Assembly (NCBI GenBank): GCA_012729765.1
Contig: JAAYCM010000046.1
Span: 35,446-99,445, forward strand
DNA: 64,000 nucleotides
From: Chloroflexota bacterium
GTDB lineage: Bacteria; Chloroflexota; Anaerolineae; Aggregatilineales; Aggregatilineaceae
Direction: 5' to 3'
Shown here: positions 28,164 to 37,800 of the stretch, piece by piece
How positions within the stretch are numbered: the stretch's first letter is position 1
Layout of the letters: every line of letters begins with the position of its first letter
Made by a program: the position numbers and the translations under genes
Notes under the pieces: generated by a model
What the model saw: only the letters and a program-made list of their open reading frames with translations
The model's database searches: none
Told to the model about the DNA's origin: nothing

Positions 28164-28979
28164 TTACTGCTGGCAGTCGGGGCACAGGTGCGTTCCGCGC
28201 TGGCCCACGACCGTTTTTTCAATTGGGCGGCCACAGTTCGGGCACGGATCGCCCGCGTGACCGTAGACCTGCAAGCCGTCCTGGGCCGAGCCTTTTGTCC
28301 CATCCGGCTTGCGATACCAGTTTACACTCGCGCCCTCACGCCGGATACCTTCGCGCAGCACGGCCCGGATCGCCTCGTACAGCCGCGCGATATCGGCCTC
28401 GCGCAGCGTATCGGCCCGGCGCAGCGGGTGCAGGCGGCTGGCGAACAGCGCCTCGTCCACGTAGATATTGCCCATCCCGGCCAGGAAAAACTGGTTGAGC
28501 AGCAGCGGCTTGAGCGTCCCGCTCCGGCCCTGGATGCGCGCGCGGAAGGCGTCGAGCGTGAAATCGTCGTCGAGCGGCTCCGGCCCCAGGCGGCCTGTGA
28601 CCTCGCTCTGATCCCCAACCAGGTACACGCGCCCGAACTTGCGCGAGTCCGAGAAGCGCAGTTGGTGGCCGTTATCGAGCTGGAAATTGAAATGCACCCA
28701 GCGGTCGGCATAATCGACATGATCGTTCGGCACGACATACAGTCGCCCGGTCATCTTCAGGTGAATGATCAACGTGTCGGGATCGAGTCGGATGACGATG
28801 TATTTGGCGCGGCGCTCGATGCTCTGCACCGTCTGGCCAACGATCCGCGCGGCAAAGATCGGCCCATCGGGCGTCACCAGCCCGCCGGGATAGTCGTAGC
28901 TCACGCCGGTAATCGTGCGCCCGACCAGCGGCCCGCGCAGGCCGCGTACCACAGTCTCGACTTCGGGTAGTTCTGGCAT
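28164..28979 (-). CDS. mutM: Formamidopyrimidine-DNA glycosylase (Fpg/MutM)
   Basis: A 271-residue base-excision repair glycosylase/AP lyase for 8-oxoguanine and formamidopyrimidines. MPELPEVETVVRGL gives the catalytic Pro (after Met removal) and Glu. The Lys of HLKMTGRLYV and the helix-two-turn-helix (LNQFFLAGMGNIYVDEALF) are present. The C-terminal zinc finger is CPNC...CPDC (about 247-270), with the Arg in GQRGTHLC that contacts the lesion. Full length, no defects seen. Confidence 0.97.
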   Translation of the reverse strand: MPELPEVETVVRGLRGPLVGRTITGVSYDYPGGLVTPDGPIFAARIVGQTVQSIERRAKYIVIRLDPDTLIIHLKMTGRLYVVPNDHVDYADRWVHFNFQLDNGHQLRFSDSRKFGRVYLVGDQSEVTGRLGPEPLDDDFTLDAFRARIQGRSGTLKPLLLNQFFLAGMGNIYVDEALFASRLHPLRRADTLREADIARLYEAIRAVLREGIRREGASVNWYRKPDGTKGSAQDGLQVYGHAGDPCPNCGRPIEKTVVGQRGTHLCPDCQQ

Positions 28980-29098
28980 AGTGTCTCGTTATTCTGCTGT
29001 GCGTTCGATACCAGGGATTCTACCGGAAAAATCCACATTCGCCCGCTCGCTCCATTGTACCACTATTCTATCTTAAGTGTTTACCGTTTTCACGATTC

Positions 29099-29126
29099 TT
29101 TCAGAACCCGTAAGTTGTGGTATAGT
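29099..29126 (+). promoter_or_regulatory. Promoter for the 48-aa membrane peptide
   Basis: TTTCAG, 16-base spacer, TATAGT, giving a leader of about 110 bases. The leader contains the hairpin at 29170-29198. Confidence 0.5.
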
Positions 29127-29163
29127 AGTTGTATCGAGTTATAAAAATTTTGTTACGACCTGT

Positions 29164-29198
29164 AAAAAATGCCGGGCCAGCAGCGAACCGGCCCGGCA
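29164..29198 (-). terminator. Hairpin with minus-strand U tract
   Basis: A 9-bp perfect stem (TGCCGGGCC / GGCCCGGCA) with an 11-base loop. On the minus strand it is followed by TTTTTTAC and would terminate the TPR gene ending at 29398. On the plus strand it sits in the leader of the small peptide gene. Confidence 0.7.
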
Positions 29199-29247
29199 GC
29201 AAGCTATCTCACCGTTCTGACGTTTTAGATCGAGGGGGGCACTACTT

Positions 29248-29394
29248 ATGCCTTACAAGGGTCATTCCATGAAAGTCTATGAAGCCGCCTTACCAGACCC
29301 GTCCTACGTCAGCAGCCAACTGACCCTGACCATTTTCGGGGCCAACCTGCTCTTCTGGCTGTCGATGCTGATCTACCTGCGCAGCCGATTCTAG
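29248..29394 (+). CDS. 48-residue single-TM membrane peptide
   Basis: A short frame starting MPYKGHSMKVYEAALPDPSY, with a hydrophobic segment at about 24-43 (LTLTIFGANLLFWLSMLIYL) ending in a positive tail RSRF. GAGGGGGG precedes the ATG by about 10 bases, and a promoter-like pair lies upstream. The positive C-terminal tail predicts an N-out, C-in topology. It ends 3 bases before the convergent TPR gene stop. No homologue is recognised. The ribosome site, amphipathic layout and promoter make coding likely, not certain. Confidence 0.6.
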   Translation: MPYKGHSMKVYEAALPDPSYVSSQLTLTIFGANLLFWLSMLIYLRSRF

Positions 29395-29397
29395 CCG

Positions 29398-30525
29398 TCA
29401 CCCGGCAGCGGGCTGTCCCTCACCCGCCGGCACCGCCTGCAGCGTGCGAATAATTCGGTCGATCACGTTGTCGTAGTCGTCGCGCGCCTCGTCTCCAAAG
29501 GTGAGCACCCAGAACGCATAGCGCGCCGGCTGGACCGGCACAGCGATCTGCACCCGGTGTACGAACTCCGGCGGATTCTCCGCATCCAGCGCCAGCGGCA
29601 CATCGGCGGCGTCCTCGACCGCCTCGCGGCGGTGGAAGTAGAACACGCAGTCAGCGTCGCTGCTGCGCCGCGCCACCGCCGAATCGACGATCTCACCTTG
29701 CAGCGCGCCATCCGCGCGGAAAGCCGCTTCGAGCGCGCGCATCTGGTTACAGGTTGTCGGCTCCTCACCGCCGGGCACTTCCGGCAGCGGCACGATCTCC
29801 TGCAGGGTCAGCGCCGCGACCATCCCCTGCCGCTCGATCCGATCGGCGTCCGTCTCGACCAGCCGCACATTGGGCAGCACCGCCCCATAGACCGGGTCGC
29901 GGGTCGCCGCGCTGAAGGGCGTCTCGACCTGCTCCCACAGGTCATCCGATCCCTCGATCGCGTCCGCCAGATCGCCGCGTGCATCACGCCACGCCTCGCG
30001 CTCGGTGTCGGCAGGCAGCCAGCTCGCGGGCAGATCGACGCGGAAGCGGAAGCCGGGCCGCGCACCGACCGTGAAGGTCTGCATATCCGTCGCCGTCCCC
30101 CCGCCCAACTGCTCGCTGATCTGGTCTTCCAGCACGCCGCTGGCGACCAGCGCCACGATCGCGCCCACGCACACCAGCACCGCCAGCAGCGCGATCAGCA
30201 GCCCTGAGCGCCGCCGGGGGCGTGCCGCTGCGCCGGGGGCATACTCCGGCCCCATCGCTGCCGGACCCAGCGCGCGATCCTGCTGCTCCAACTCGGCCTG
30301 CATCCGCTGCGCGACCGGGTGAGCGGGATCAAGCTGGAGCGCCTGCGTGACGCAGTAGCGATATTCCTCGCGGTCATCGGTCGCCGTCGCCAGCCACAGC
30401 CACGCGTCGGCGGTCATCATCTCGTTGCGCGCCGCGTGGCGCAGATAGGCCAGCGCCTCGGCCTTATGGCCCGACTGGACCAGGTTGATGCCGTGCATCA
30501 GGTTTGGGGGCGGTGCGTTGTACAT
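29398..30525 (-). CDS. TPR-like membrane protein with extracytoplasmic domain
   Basis: A 375-residue protein; AAGGGA precedes the ATG. The N-terminus (about 8-80) has TPR-like helices (GINLVQSGHKAEALAYLRHAARNEMMTADAWLWLATATDDREEYRYCVTQALQLDPAHPVA). A basic stretch (RPRRRSG) leads to a membrane segment (about 109-130, LLIALLAVLVCVGAIVALV). Residues 145-370 are probably outside the membrane, with a fold not recognised by eye (VGARPGFRFRVDLPASWLPADTEREAW). Positive-inside orientation places the TPR in the cytoplasm. It lies 55 bases downstream of the M23 gene on the same strand. Confidence 0.7.
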   Translation of the reverse strand: MYNAPPPNLMHGINLVQSGHKAEALAYLRHAARNEMMTADAWLWLATATDDREEYRYCVTQALQLDPAHPVAQRMQAELEQQDRALGPAAMGPEYAPGAAARPRRRSGLLIALLAVLVCVGAIVALVASGVLEDQISEQLGGGTATDMQTFTVGARPGFRFRVDLPASWLPADTEREAWRDARGDLADAIEGSDDLWEQVETPFSAATRDPVYGAVLPNVRLVETDADRIERQGMVAALTLQEIVPLPEVPGGEEPTTCNQMRALEAAFRADGALQGEIVDSAVARRSSDADCVFYFHRREAVEDAADVPLALDAENPPEFVHRVQIAVPVQPARYAFWVLTFGDEARDDYDNVIDRIIRTLQAVPAGEGQPAAG

Positions 30526-30579
30526 GGCGTCCCTTTCACGCGCTTGATACGGCTGTCATCCCCCCTGCTGCTCCCCACA

Positions 30580-33039
30580 TCAGGCCGAGGGCGGTGTATA
30601 CGGCTCGAAGCTGCGCAGCCAGTCGAGCAGCATCCCCAGATCGTACACGCCTTCCGGCCAGACCTGCCGCCCGGTCGGTGTATGCCGCCACACCGGCGTA
30701 TCCGGCTCATACGAAAATGCGCCAATGCTGAAGAATCCCAGCCGCCCGAACGGCTGCCCGCCGTTGGGATAGGGCGACTGCGCGCCGTGCGCCGCGAGCC
30801 GGGCGTGCAGCGCGATCAGGCTCGGCGTCCAGAACAGCAGCGGATTGACCGGGTGCCGGCTGCCCAACGAGTCGCGCCCGTCCGTGGCCAGGTGCGTTTC
30901 CAGATGCAGGTGCGGATTGTTATGCTGCACGCTCACCTGCCGGCCAAACGAGACGACCGGCCAGCCCGACGTGCCGATCACCTGCCCGGCGCGCACCTCG
31001 TCGCCCACGCGCACAATCGCGGACTCGGACTCGCCGGTCAGGTGGCCGTAGCCCACGATCAGATTCGACAGCACGCGCGATCCGTCCGCGCTGCGCACCG
31101 ACGGCGGCAGATAGGGCCGCAGCGCCAGGGTCCGCTCGGCGGGATCGGGCATGAAATCGAAGTCCACGATCACACCGTCGCTGACCGCGATCAGCGGCGA
31201 GCCTTCCGGCACAATATAATCGATCCCGTTGTGCAGGCCGCGCGTGTTCTCGTAGAAAATCTCCCAGTTGTGGAAGGCAAACGTCGTCGGGCCGAAGCCG
31301 TTGATCTCCATCTGCTCGATCCGACCCGGCGGCACGCTCAGGACCGGCAGGTAGTTGAACGGATCGGGTAGCCCCAACTGCTCGCGCATCTGCCAGAAGC
31401 GGGCGTACTCCGGCGGGGGCGTCTGGCGCGTGAGCTGATCTTCCTGCTCGCGCAGCGCCGCGCCGCGCAGTTGATCGACCTGCGCCAGCCGGTCCTGGCT
31501 CGCGCTGCTGACCCGCAGCAGATCGCGCACCAGCCCGCGCCGCAGCCCCAGCACGGCATCCGACTCATACCACGCGTCCACCACCTGCGCGTAATCCGGC
31601 GAGCGGGCAAAATCGGTCTGCTCGCCCACGATCCAGCCTTCCTCGCCGTTCCAGACCGTCTGGAGCCAGGTCTGCGCGCCGAAGATCGCCCCACTGACCG
31701 GCAGCGCCTGCCCCCCGGCCAGCGTTCCAAGCGGCGTACTGCCGGTGTCCGGCGCGCGGTAGACTGTCGCGCCGCCGCTCCGCCCCCGGACCGTGACATC
31801 TTGCAGCGGGATCGCGTCCTCAGGCAGCGACAGCACGGCAGCGGGCGCCGCCGTCCAGTTCTCGTTCACACCATCCGGCATCTCGTCCGGCGGCTGGATC
31901 TGCTCCAGCGTCTCTTCCAGGGCCTCGACCGGCGGCGGATTCTCGGTCATCGCGTCGATCTCTTCCAGCCGGGCACGCAGCGCCTCGACCGGCGGCGTGT
32001 CGTCCGGTTGGTGGGCGGGCGGGGCCGCTTCGGCGGGCATTTCCGGCGGCTGAGGCGCGATCGCCGCGGCGTGCACGGCGACAGGCACAGCCACCGGCAC
32101 CATGCCTTCGGCGGACGGCGCAGCTTCGCCGGTGTCGGGCGAGGCCGGGGCCGAAGACTGGCCGCCGATCTTGCCGAGCAGTTCGTCCCGCAGGCTGTTC
32201 AACTGCCCCTGGAACTCCTTCTCGATGGCGACCTGCGCCAGCGCGCGCACCTGGTCGGCATCGAGCGAGCCGCCGGCGGCGCGGCCCAGCAGGCCCTTGC
32301 CCTGGATCAGCACGCCGATCACCTGGTGCACCCACTCGGTCCCCAGGCCCATCAGCACCCCGGCCAGCACCAGATCGATCCAGTCGAACGGGTCCTTAAA
32401 CCAGCCCGCCACCTCGATGCCGAGCGGCTGAAACAGCCGGAGCTGGCTCGTAAACGCCAGCGCGAGGCCCATGAGCACGCTCAGCCAGACCGCGACGATC
32501 TTCTTGCGCGCGATATAGACATCCGACGACAGCGCGTTGCGCAGCATCAGTTCGCCGCGCGCGAAAGTCTGCTGCGCTTCGAGCAACCGCACCTCGATCA
32601 GCTCCAGCGGCCATTCCGCCGGATCGACGCTGGCCGGGTTGGCGACCTGCTTGAGATCGCGGTTGAGCTGGTGCGCCAGAACCAGCGCCTTCAGCTCGTT
32701 CAACTCCTTCCAGGCACGCTTCAGATCAACCTGCAGCAGCCCGGTCAGGCGGATCGCTAGGCTGTGCAAAAAGTTGTTGGCATCGACCACCGCGCGCTCG
32801 ACCCAGGTAAACAGAAATTCCAGGATGCGCTCGATCAGGGCCGCCCCGACCAGCAGCGGCGCAAGCCGGGTCGCCAGCTCGTCCAGCCCGCTGGGCGCGG
32901 CAGCCTCCCCAGTGTTGAGGCCCGGCTCCTCGCCGCCGTCCTGGGCGACGACCGGCCCGACCACCAGCAGCGTCAGCACGATCCACGCCAGCAGCAGAAC
33001 GATACGCAATTTTCTGTTCGTGCGTTTTCCAGCAGGCAT
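30580..33039 (-). CDS. Membrane-anchored M23 (LytM) peptidase with SH3 domain
   Basis: An 819-residue protein. ATG 33039 (MPAGKRTNRK) is chosen for AGGAGA 7 bases upstream. An N-terminal signal/anchor is followed by three or so hydrophobic segments (about 60-90, 180-205, 220-250). A long Ala/Pro/Glu-rich region (about 290-410) and an SH3-like module (about 420-485, TVRGRSGGATVYRAPDTGS) follow. The C-terminal M23 domain (about 610-760) has GLHNGIDYIVPEGSPLIAVSDG (His and Asp zinc ligands), GYGHL, and NPHLHLETHL (the HxH motif). M23 enzymes cut peptidoglycan cross-links, so a role in wall remodelling is likely. It may be co-transcribed with the TPR gene. Confidence 0.85.
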   Translation of the reverse strand: MPAGKRTNRKLRIVLLLAWIVLTLLVVGPVVAQDGGEEPGLNTGEAAAPSGLDELATRLAPLLVGAALIERILEFLFTWVERAVVDANNFLHSLAIRLTGLLQVDLKRAWKELNELKALVLAHQLNRDLKQVANPASVDPAEWPLELIEVRLLEAQQTFARGELMLRNALSSDVYIARKKIVAVWLSVLMGLALAFTSQLRLFQPLGIEVAGWFKDPFDWIDLVLAGVLMGLGTEWVHQVIGVLIQGKGLLGRAAGGSLDADQVRALAQVAIEKEFQGQLNSLRDELLGKIGGQSSAPASPDTGEAAPSAEGMVPVAVPVAVHAAAIAPQPPEMPAEAAPPAHQPDDTPPVEALRARLEEIDAMTENPPPVEALEETLEQIQPPDEMPDGVNENWTAAPAAVLSLPEDAIPLQDVTVRGRSGGATVYRAPDTGSTPLGTLAGGQALPVSGAIFGAQTWLQTVWNGEEGWIVGEQTDFARSPDYAQVVDAWYESDAVLGLRRGLVRDLLRVSSASQDRLAQVDQLRGAALREQEDQLTRQTPPPEYARFWQMREQLGLPDPFNYLPVLSVPPGRIEQMEINGFGPTTFAFHNWEIFYENTRGLHNGIDYIVPEGSPLIAVSDGVIVDFDFMPDPAERTLALRPYLPPSVRSADGSRVLSNLIVGYGHLTGESESAIVRVGDEVRAGQVIGTSGWPVVSFGRQVSVQHNNPHLHLETHLATDGRDSLGSRHPVNPLLFWTPSLIALHARLAAHGAQSPYPNGGQPFGRLGFFSIGAFSYEPDTPVWRHTPTGRQVWPEGVYDLGMLLDWLRSFEPYTPPSA

Positions 33040-33165
33040 GAGACACTCTCCTGAAGTCCGCCGACCCGATTGATTCATGCGTTAGTATAGCCGCAACAGC
33101 GCCAGGGTGCACAGCGCGAGGCCGGGGCCGAATTTCGCCCGCGACAGACGGATGATGCACCCCGC

Positions 33166-34656
33166 TCAGCGCGGCGAATAGTCGAAGTATTCCCAGGCCA
33201 GCAGCCGCTGCCACGAGCCGTCTTCCGCTATGACCTCGATCTGCACCTTGAGCGGGTACGTTCCCGGCTCGCGCAGGCCAAAAGCGGTATAGGGGATGAA
33301 CAGCACCAGGTCCTCATAGAGCGTCTGCTCGCAGCACGGCGTGATCGGCGCGGACGTGAGCACAATATCGCGGCTGTCGCGGTAGAGCGTGGGCGCCGCC
33401 GGGTTGAACAGCGGTGCGAATTCCTCGGTATCGAAATAGAAGCGGGCCACGACAAAGGCGGTGCGCGCCGTCCAGCCCTCGATCAGAAACGACGCGCGAA
33501 TCCGCAGCCCGGCCTGCCCGGAGACGATCACATTCTGCTCCAGCGTTACGCCCTGCGGCTCGACCAGCAGCAGCCCCTCACTGCTGGTTGGCGTCGTGAC
33601 GGGATCGCTGACCATCTCCGGGCCGAGCACCGTCATCAGCGCCACCTGCGCCGGACGAATCCCACCCAGCCGCCCGCCGGTTTCCTGCTCGGAGCGCACA
33701 AAGGTCGGGATGCCGACAAACTCACCGTTGCCGTTCACCGCCAGCCCGCCGCTGTTACCCGGCGCGATCTCGGCATCGGTGCGGTACCACACCGGCAGGC
33801 GTTGGCCGCTCATTTCGCCGTTCTCGACCGAGACAATCGTGCCCGACGTGACCACCAGATAATCATCGCCGATGCCCGGATAGCCGAAGATATAGACCGG
33901 GTCGCCCCGGAACACTTCATCAGGGCGGATCGAAGCCGGGATATAGGGCAGGTTCAGGTCGGCGGCGTCGATCGGATTGGCATCCATATCATAGCGGATG
34001 GCAACCAGCGCCACATCGATCGACAGGTCGGAGTTGACCACATCCCCGACATAACGGTATTCGGGCGGGTCGTTGATATCGTCCAGCAGCGCGACGGCGA
34101 CCAGGTCGGCTCCCTGGACCACGTGCGCATTGGTCACGATCAACCCGTCGGGCGTGGTGATCGTCCCGGTCCCGGTCGAATAGATACGATCGTTTCGTAT
34201 GTTGGCGACCAGCACCACCGAGCGCGCCACCGCCGCGATCTCGTTGCGGTCGAGCGTGCCGTCGCGGTTCACATCGTCCAGCACGACATCGTGCGCCGGA
34301 TCGTTGTAATCCGACTGGCACGGGCTGAGCCGCCCCGTGATCGACCAGCCTTCCCCGCCAGGATAACGCACCGGCACCCAGTTATAGCCGTCGGCGCTTT
34401 CCAGGCGGCTGTAATCCGCGTCCAACTGCTCACCGGGCGGGCGCGTCGAGATCACCTGGAAGTTGACACCGGGGCCGCTGCGGATGTTCAACTCGACCTG
34501 CCCGTTCACTTCGACACAGCGCCACGCGTCTCCCGCCTGGGCGAGGGTGCCTTCGCCGGTCGGGGGCACAGCCGCCCACACCGGGGCCGGGTGTGCCAGC
34601 CCGATCAGTATCCCCACGACCAGCAGCCCCAGTACTGCCTTCCCGATCTGCCGCAT
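33166..34656 (-). CDS. Secreted trypsin-like serine protease with SH3 and EF-hand-like segment
   Basis: A 496-residue exported protease. Signal peptide to about residue 28 (PAPVWAAV). An SH3-like module (about 45-112, VELNIRSGPGVNFQVIS) is followed by a single EF-hand/dockerin-like loop (about 126-140, DDVNRDGTLDRNEI), which may bind calcium. The S1-type protease domain has the triad His in TNAHVV, Asp in SIDVALVAI and Ser in PGNSGGLAV. The C-terminal 120 residues are beta-rich. No PDZ domain is seen, unlike DegP. It may work in envelope protein turnover; the substrate is unknown. Confidence 0.87.
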   Translation of the reverse strand: MRQIGKAVLGLLVVGILIGLAHPAPVWAAVPPTGEGTLAQAGDAWRCVEVNGQVELNIRSGPGVNFQVISTRPPGEQLDADYSRLESADGYNWVPVRYPGGEGWSITGRLSPCQSDYNDPAHDVVLDDVNRDGTLDRNEIAAVARSVVLVANIRNDRIYSTGTGTITTPDGLIVTNAHVVQGADLVAVALLDDINDPPEYRYVGDVVNSDLSIDVALVAIRYDMDANPIDAADLNLPYIPASIRPDEVFRGDPVYIFGYPGIGDDYLVVTSGTIVSVENGEMSGQRLPVWYRTDAEIAPGNSGGLAVNGNGEFVGIPTFVRSEQETGGRLGGIRPAQVALMTVLGPEMVSDPVTTPTSSEGLLLVEPQGVTLEQNVIVSGQAGLRIRASFLIEGWTARTAFVVARFYFDTEEFAPLFNPAAPTLYRDSRDIVLTSAPITPCCEQTLYEDLVLFIPYTAFGLREPGTYPLKVQIEVIAEDGSWQRLLAWEYFDYSPR

Positions 34657-34789
34657 CTTCCACTCCGCACCGTGATCGATTCACGCTCAATTCTCTGCTA
34701 GAAACACTATAGCACTGACCGACTTTCTGCCCAAACACGGCGCGGAAAACGTCCCGCGATCTTTAAGGTTATCCCCGGTTCCAGCATGT

Positions 34790-34795
34790 TATAAT
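34790..34795 (+). promoter_or_regulatory. dnaE promoter, extended -10 (TGT-TATAAT)
   Basis: A perfect TATAAT preceded by TGT lies 54 bases upstream of the dnaE ATG. No consensus -35 at 17 bases; the extended -10 may suffice. Confidence 0.55.
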
Positions 34796-34848
34796 GGCCG
34801 CGTTCGAGAGTGTTCTATACCGGAATCGACAAGCGGCGGTGCGATCTG

Positions 34849-37800
34849 ATGTCTGACGCGAAGGAATTTGTTCATCTGCACGTCCACACCGAATTCAGCC
34901 TGCTCGACGGTCTGAGCCAGATCAAAAAACTGACCAAACGTGCTGCCGAACTGAACATGGGGTCGCTGGCGATCACCGATCACGGCACGATGTTCGGCGT
35001 GATCGACTTCTACCGCGCGTGCAAGGCGCAGGGCATCAAGCCGATCATCGGGATGGAAGCCTATCTCGCGCGCCGGGGCATGACCGACCGCGATCCGCAG
35101 TACGACACGCGCCCCTATCACCTGTTGCTGCTGGCCCGCAACCAGACCGGCTATCAAAACCTGTTGAAGATCGCTTCGGCCTCACAGCTTGAAGGCTATT
35201 ACTACCGCCCGCGCATCGACCACGATTTTCTGGCCGCCCACGCCGAGGGGCTGATCGCCACCACCGGCTGTCTTGCCGCCGAGATTCCGCGCATGGTCGA
35301 GGATGGGCGCGAAGCAGACGCCCTGCGCCAGATTGGCTGGTATCAGGACGTGTTCGGCCCGGAAAACTTCTTCCTGGAGCTGCAGCACCACGACATCGAC
35401 ATCCTGCACACGCTCAACCGCTGGCTGATCGAAAACCAGAGCTACGCGCGCGTGCCGCTGCTGGCGACCAACGATGTGCACTACATCCTGGCCGACGACT
35501 TCGACGCGCACGACACGCTGCTCTGCATCCAGACCGGCAGCGTGAAGAACGAGCAGAACCGGATGCGCATGACCGATCCGAGCTATCACCTGCGCACGCC
35601 GGACGAGATGTGGCGGCTGTTTGGCGACGTGCCCGAAGCGCTGACGAATTCGGTGCTGATCGCGCAGATGTGCGACGTCAACCTGGATTCGAACGGCTAT
35701 CACCTGCCGGTGTTCCCCGTGCCGGAAGGCTTCAGCGCCGAAAGCTATCTGCGCTACCTGTGCGAGCAGGGCTTGCAGTGGCGCTATGGCGCGCGCGCCG
35801 ACGATCCCGCCGTGCGCGACCGGCTCGATCACGAGCTGAACATCATCCACAACATGGGCTTCGACACCTACTTCCTGATCGTGTGGGACCTGTGCGAGTT
35901 CGCGCGCCACGCAGATATCTGGTGGAACGTGCGCGGCTCCGGCGCGGGCAGCGTCGCGGCCTACTGCCTGGGCATCACCAGCATCGATCCGCTGACCAAT
36001 GGGCTGCTGTTCGAGCGCTTCCTGAATCCGGGCCGCGTCTCGATGCCCGACATCGACCTGGACTACCCCGAAGACCGCCGCGCCGAGATGATCCAGTACT
36101 GCGCGCAGAAGTACGGTGAGGACAAGGTCGCCGCGATCATCACCTTCGGGACGATGGGCAGCAAGGCCGCGATCCGCGACGTGGGCCGCGCGCTGGATGT
36201 GCCCCTGCCCGAAGTTGATCGCATCGCCCGGCTGCTGCCGACCGGGGCCAAGCCGGTGAAGTTCGACGACGCGCTGGGCGACGATCCCGAAAAGGCGCTG
36301 CCCGATCTCAAGCTGGCCTACGAGCAGGACCCGCTCGCCAGGCGTCTGATCGACACCGCCCGCCAGCTCGAAGGCGTCACGCGCCACGCCAGCACGCACG
36401 CCGCCGGGGTGATCGTGGCCGACAAGCCGCTGGTCGAATATATCCCGCTGCACCGCCCCACCAGCGGCAGCTCGGATGAAGATGTGCCGGTCAAGATGGT
36501 GACGCAGTTCCCGATGGAAACCTGCGAACAAATCGGCCTGCTCAAGGTGGACTTCCTCGGCCTCTCCACGCTGACGATTATGCGCAAGGCGTGCGAGCTG
36601 ATCGAGCGCTATCACGGCATCCAATATGATCTCTCGAACATCCCCTACCGCGCCGATCCGGGCGATGCCGAACAATCGCGCATGATCCGCGAGACGTTCG
36701 AGATGCTCAGCCGGGGCGAGACGATTGGCGTGTTCCAGCTTGAATCGCAGGGCATGCGGCGTATGCTGACCGATATGCGCCCGACCAAGTTCGAGCACAT
36801 CGTCGCGGGCATCTCGCTCTACCGCCCCGGTCCGATGGACTATATCCCGCTCTACAATAAGCGCCTGCACGGGGAAGAGGCTGTGAAATTCCTGCACCCG
36901 CAGCTAGAGCCGATCCTGGAAGAAACGTTCGGAATCTGCGTTTATCAGGAACAAATTATGCAAATCGGCGCTAAGTTATTCGGCTATTCCCTGGGTGAAG
37001 CCGACTTAATGCGCCGCGCTGTCTCCAAGAAGAAAAAGGAAGACCTGCAAAAGCACCGCGATATTTTCGTCAAACGCGGGCCAGAGCACGGTGTTGATCC
37101 CGACACGGCCAACGCGATCTTCGACGATATCGAGTTCTTCGCGCGGTACGGCTTCAACAAATGTGTCGTGGCCGATACCGAAATCATCGACGCGCAGACC
37201 GGGCGTCTAGTGCGCGTTGGCGATCTGGCAAGCGGTGCAGTGACGATTGAGCACACGGTATCCTGCGATACGAAACAACTGCGTCTCGTCCCACGTGCGG
37301 TGACGGCTGTGGTGGAAAACGGCATTAAGCCGGTGTACCGCCTGACGACTCAGTTAGGGCGGCAGATCGAAGCGACCGCCAACCACCCCTTCTACACCTT
37401 CGATGGCTGGCGCATGCTGGGCGAGCTGCGCCCCGGCGAGCAAATTGCTGTGCCGCGTGTGATTCCAGTTGAAGGTCAGCGTGAATGGCCGGATCATGCA
37501 GCAATCGTACTGGGGCATCTACTGGCTGAGGGCAACCTGTGTCATCCGCACGGTGCTTACTATTACACAACCGACGATGAACAACTGCGGGATTATGTAG
37601 CCAATCTAGAGCAGTTTGACAACACCGCTGCATCAGTAAGCCGCCACAAAAGCGCCTACTCTGTTTATAGTCGTCGTATTGACCGTAAGAATGAAGCAGG
37701 CGTAGTTACGTGGCTGAGGCAGTTGGGCATTTGGGGAAAAGACTCACACAGCAAAACGATTCCCGATGAGGTATTCGAGCTAACCAATGCCCTGATCGGA

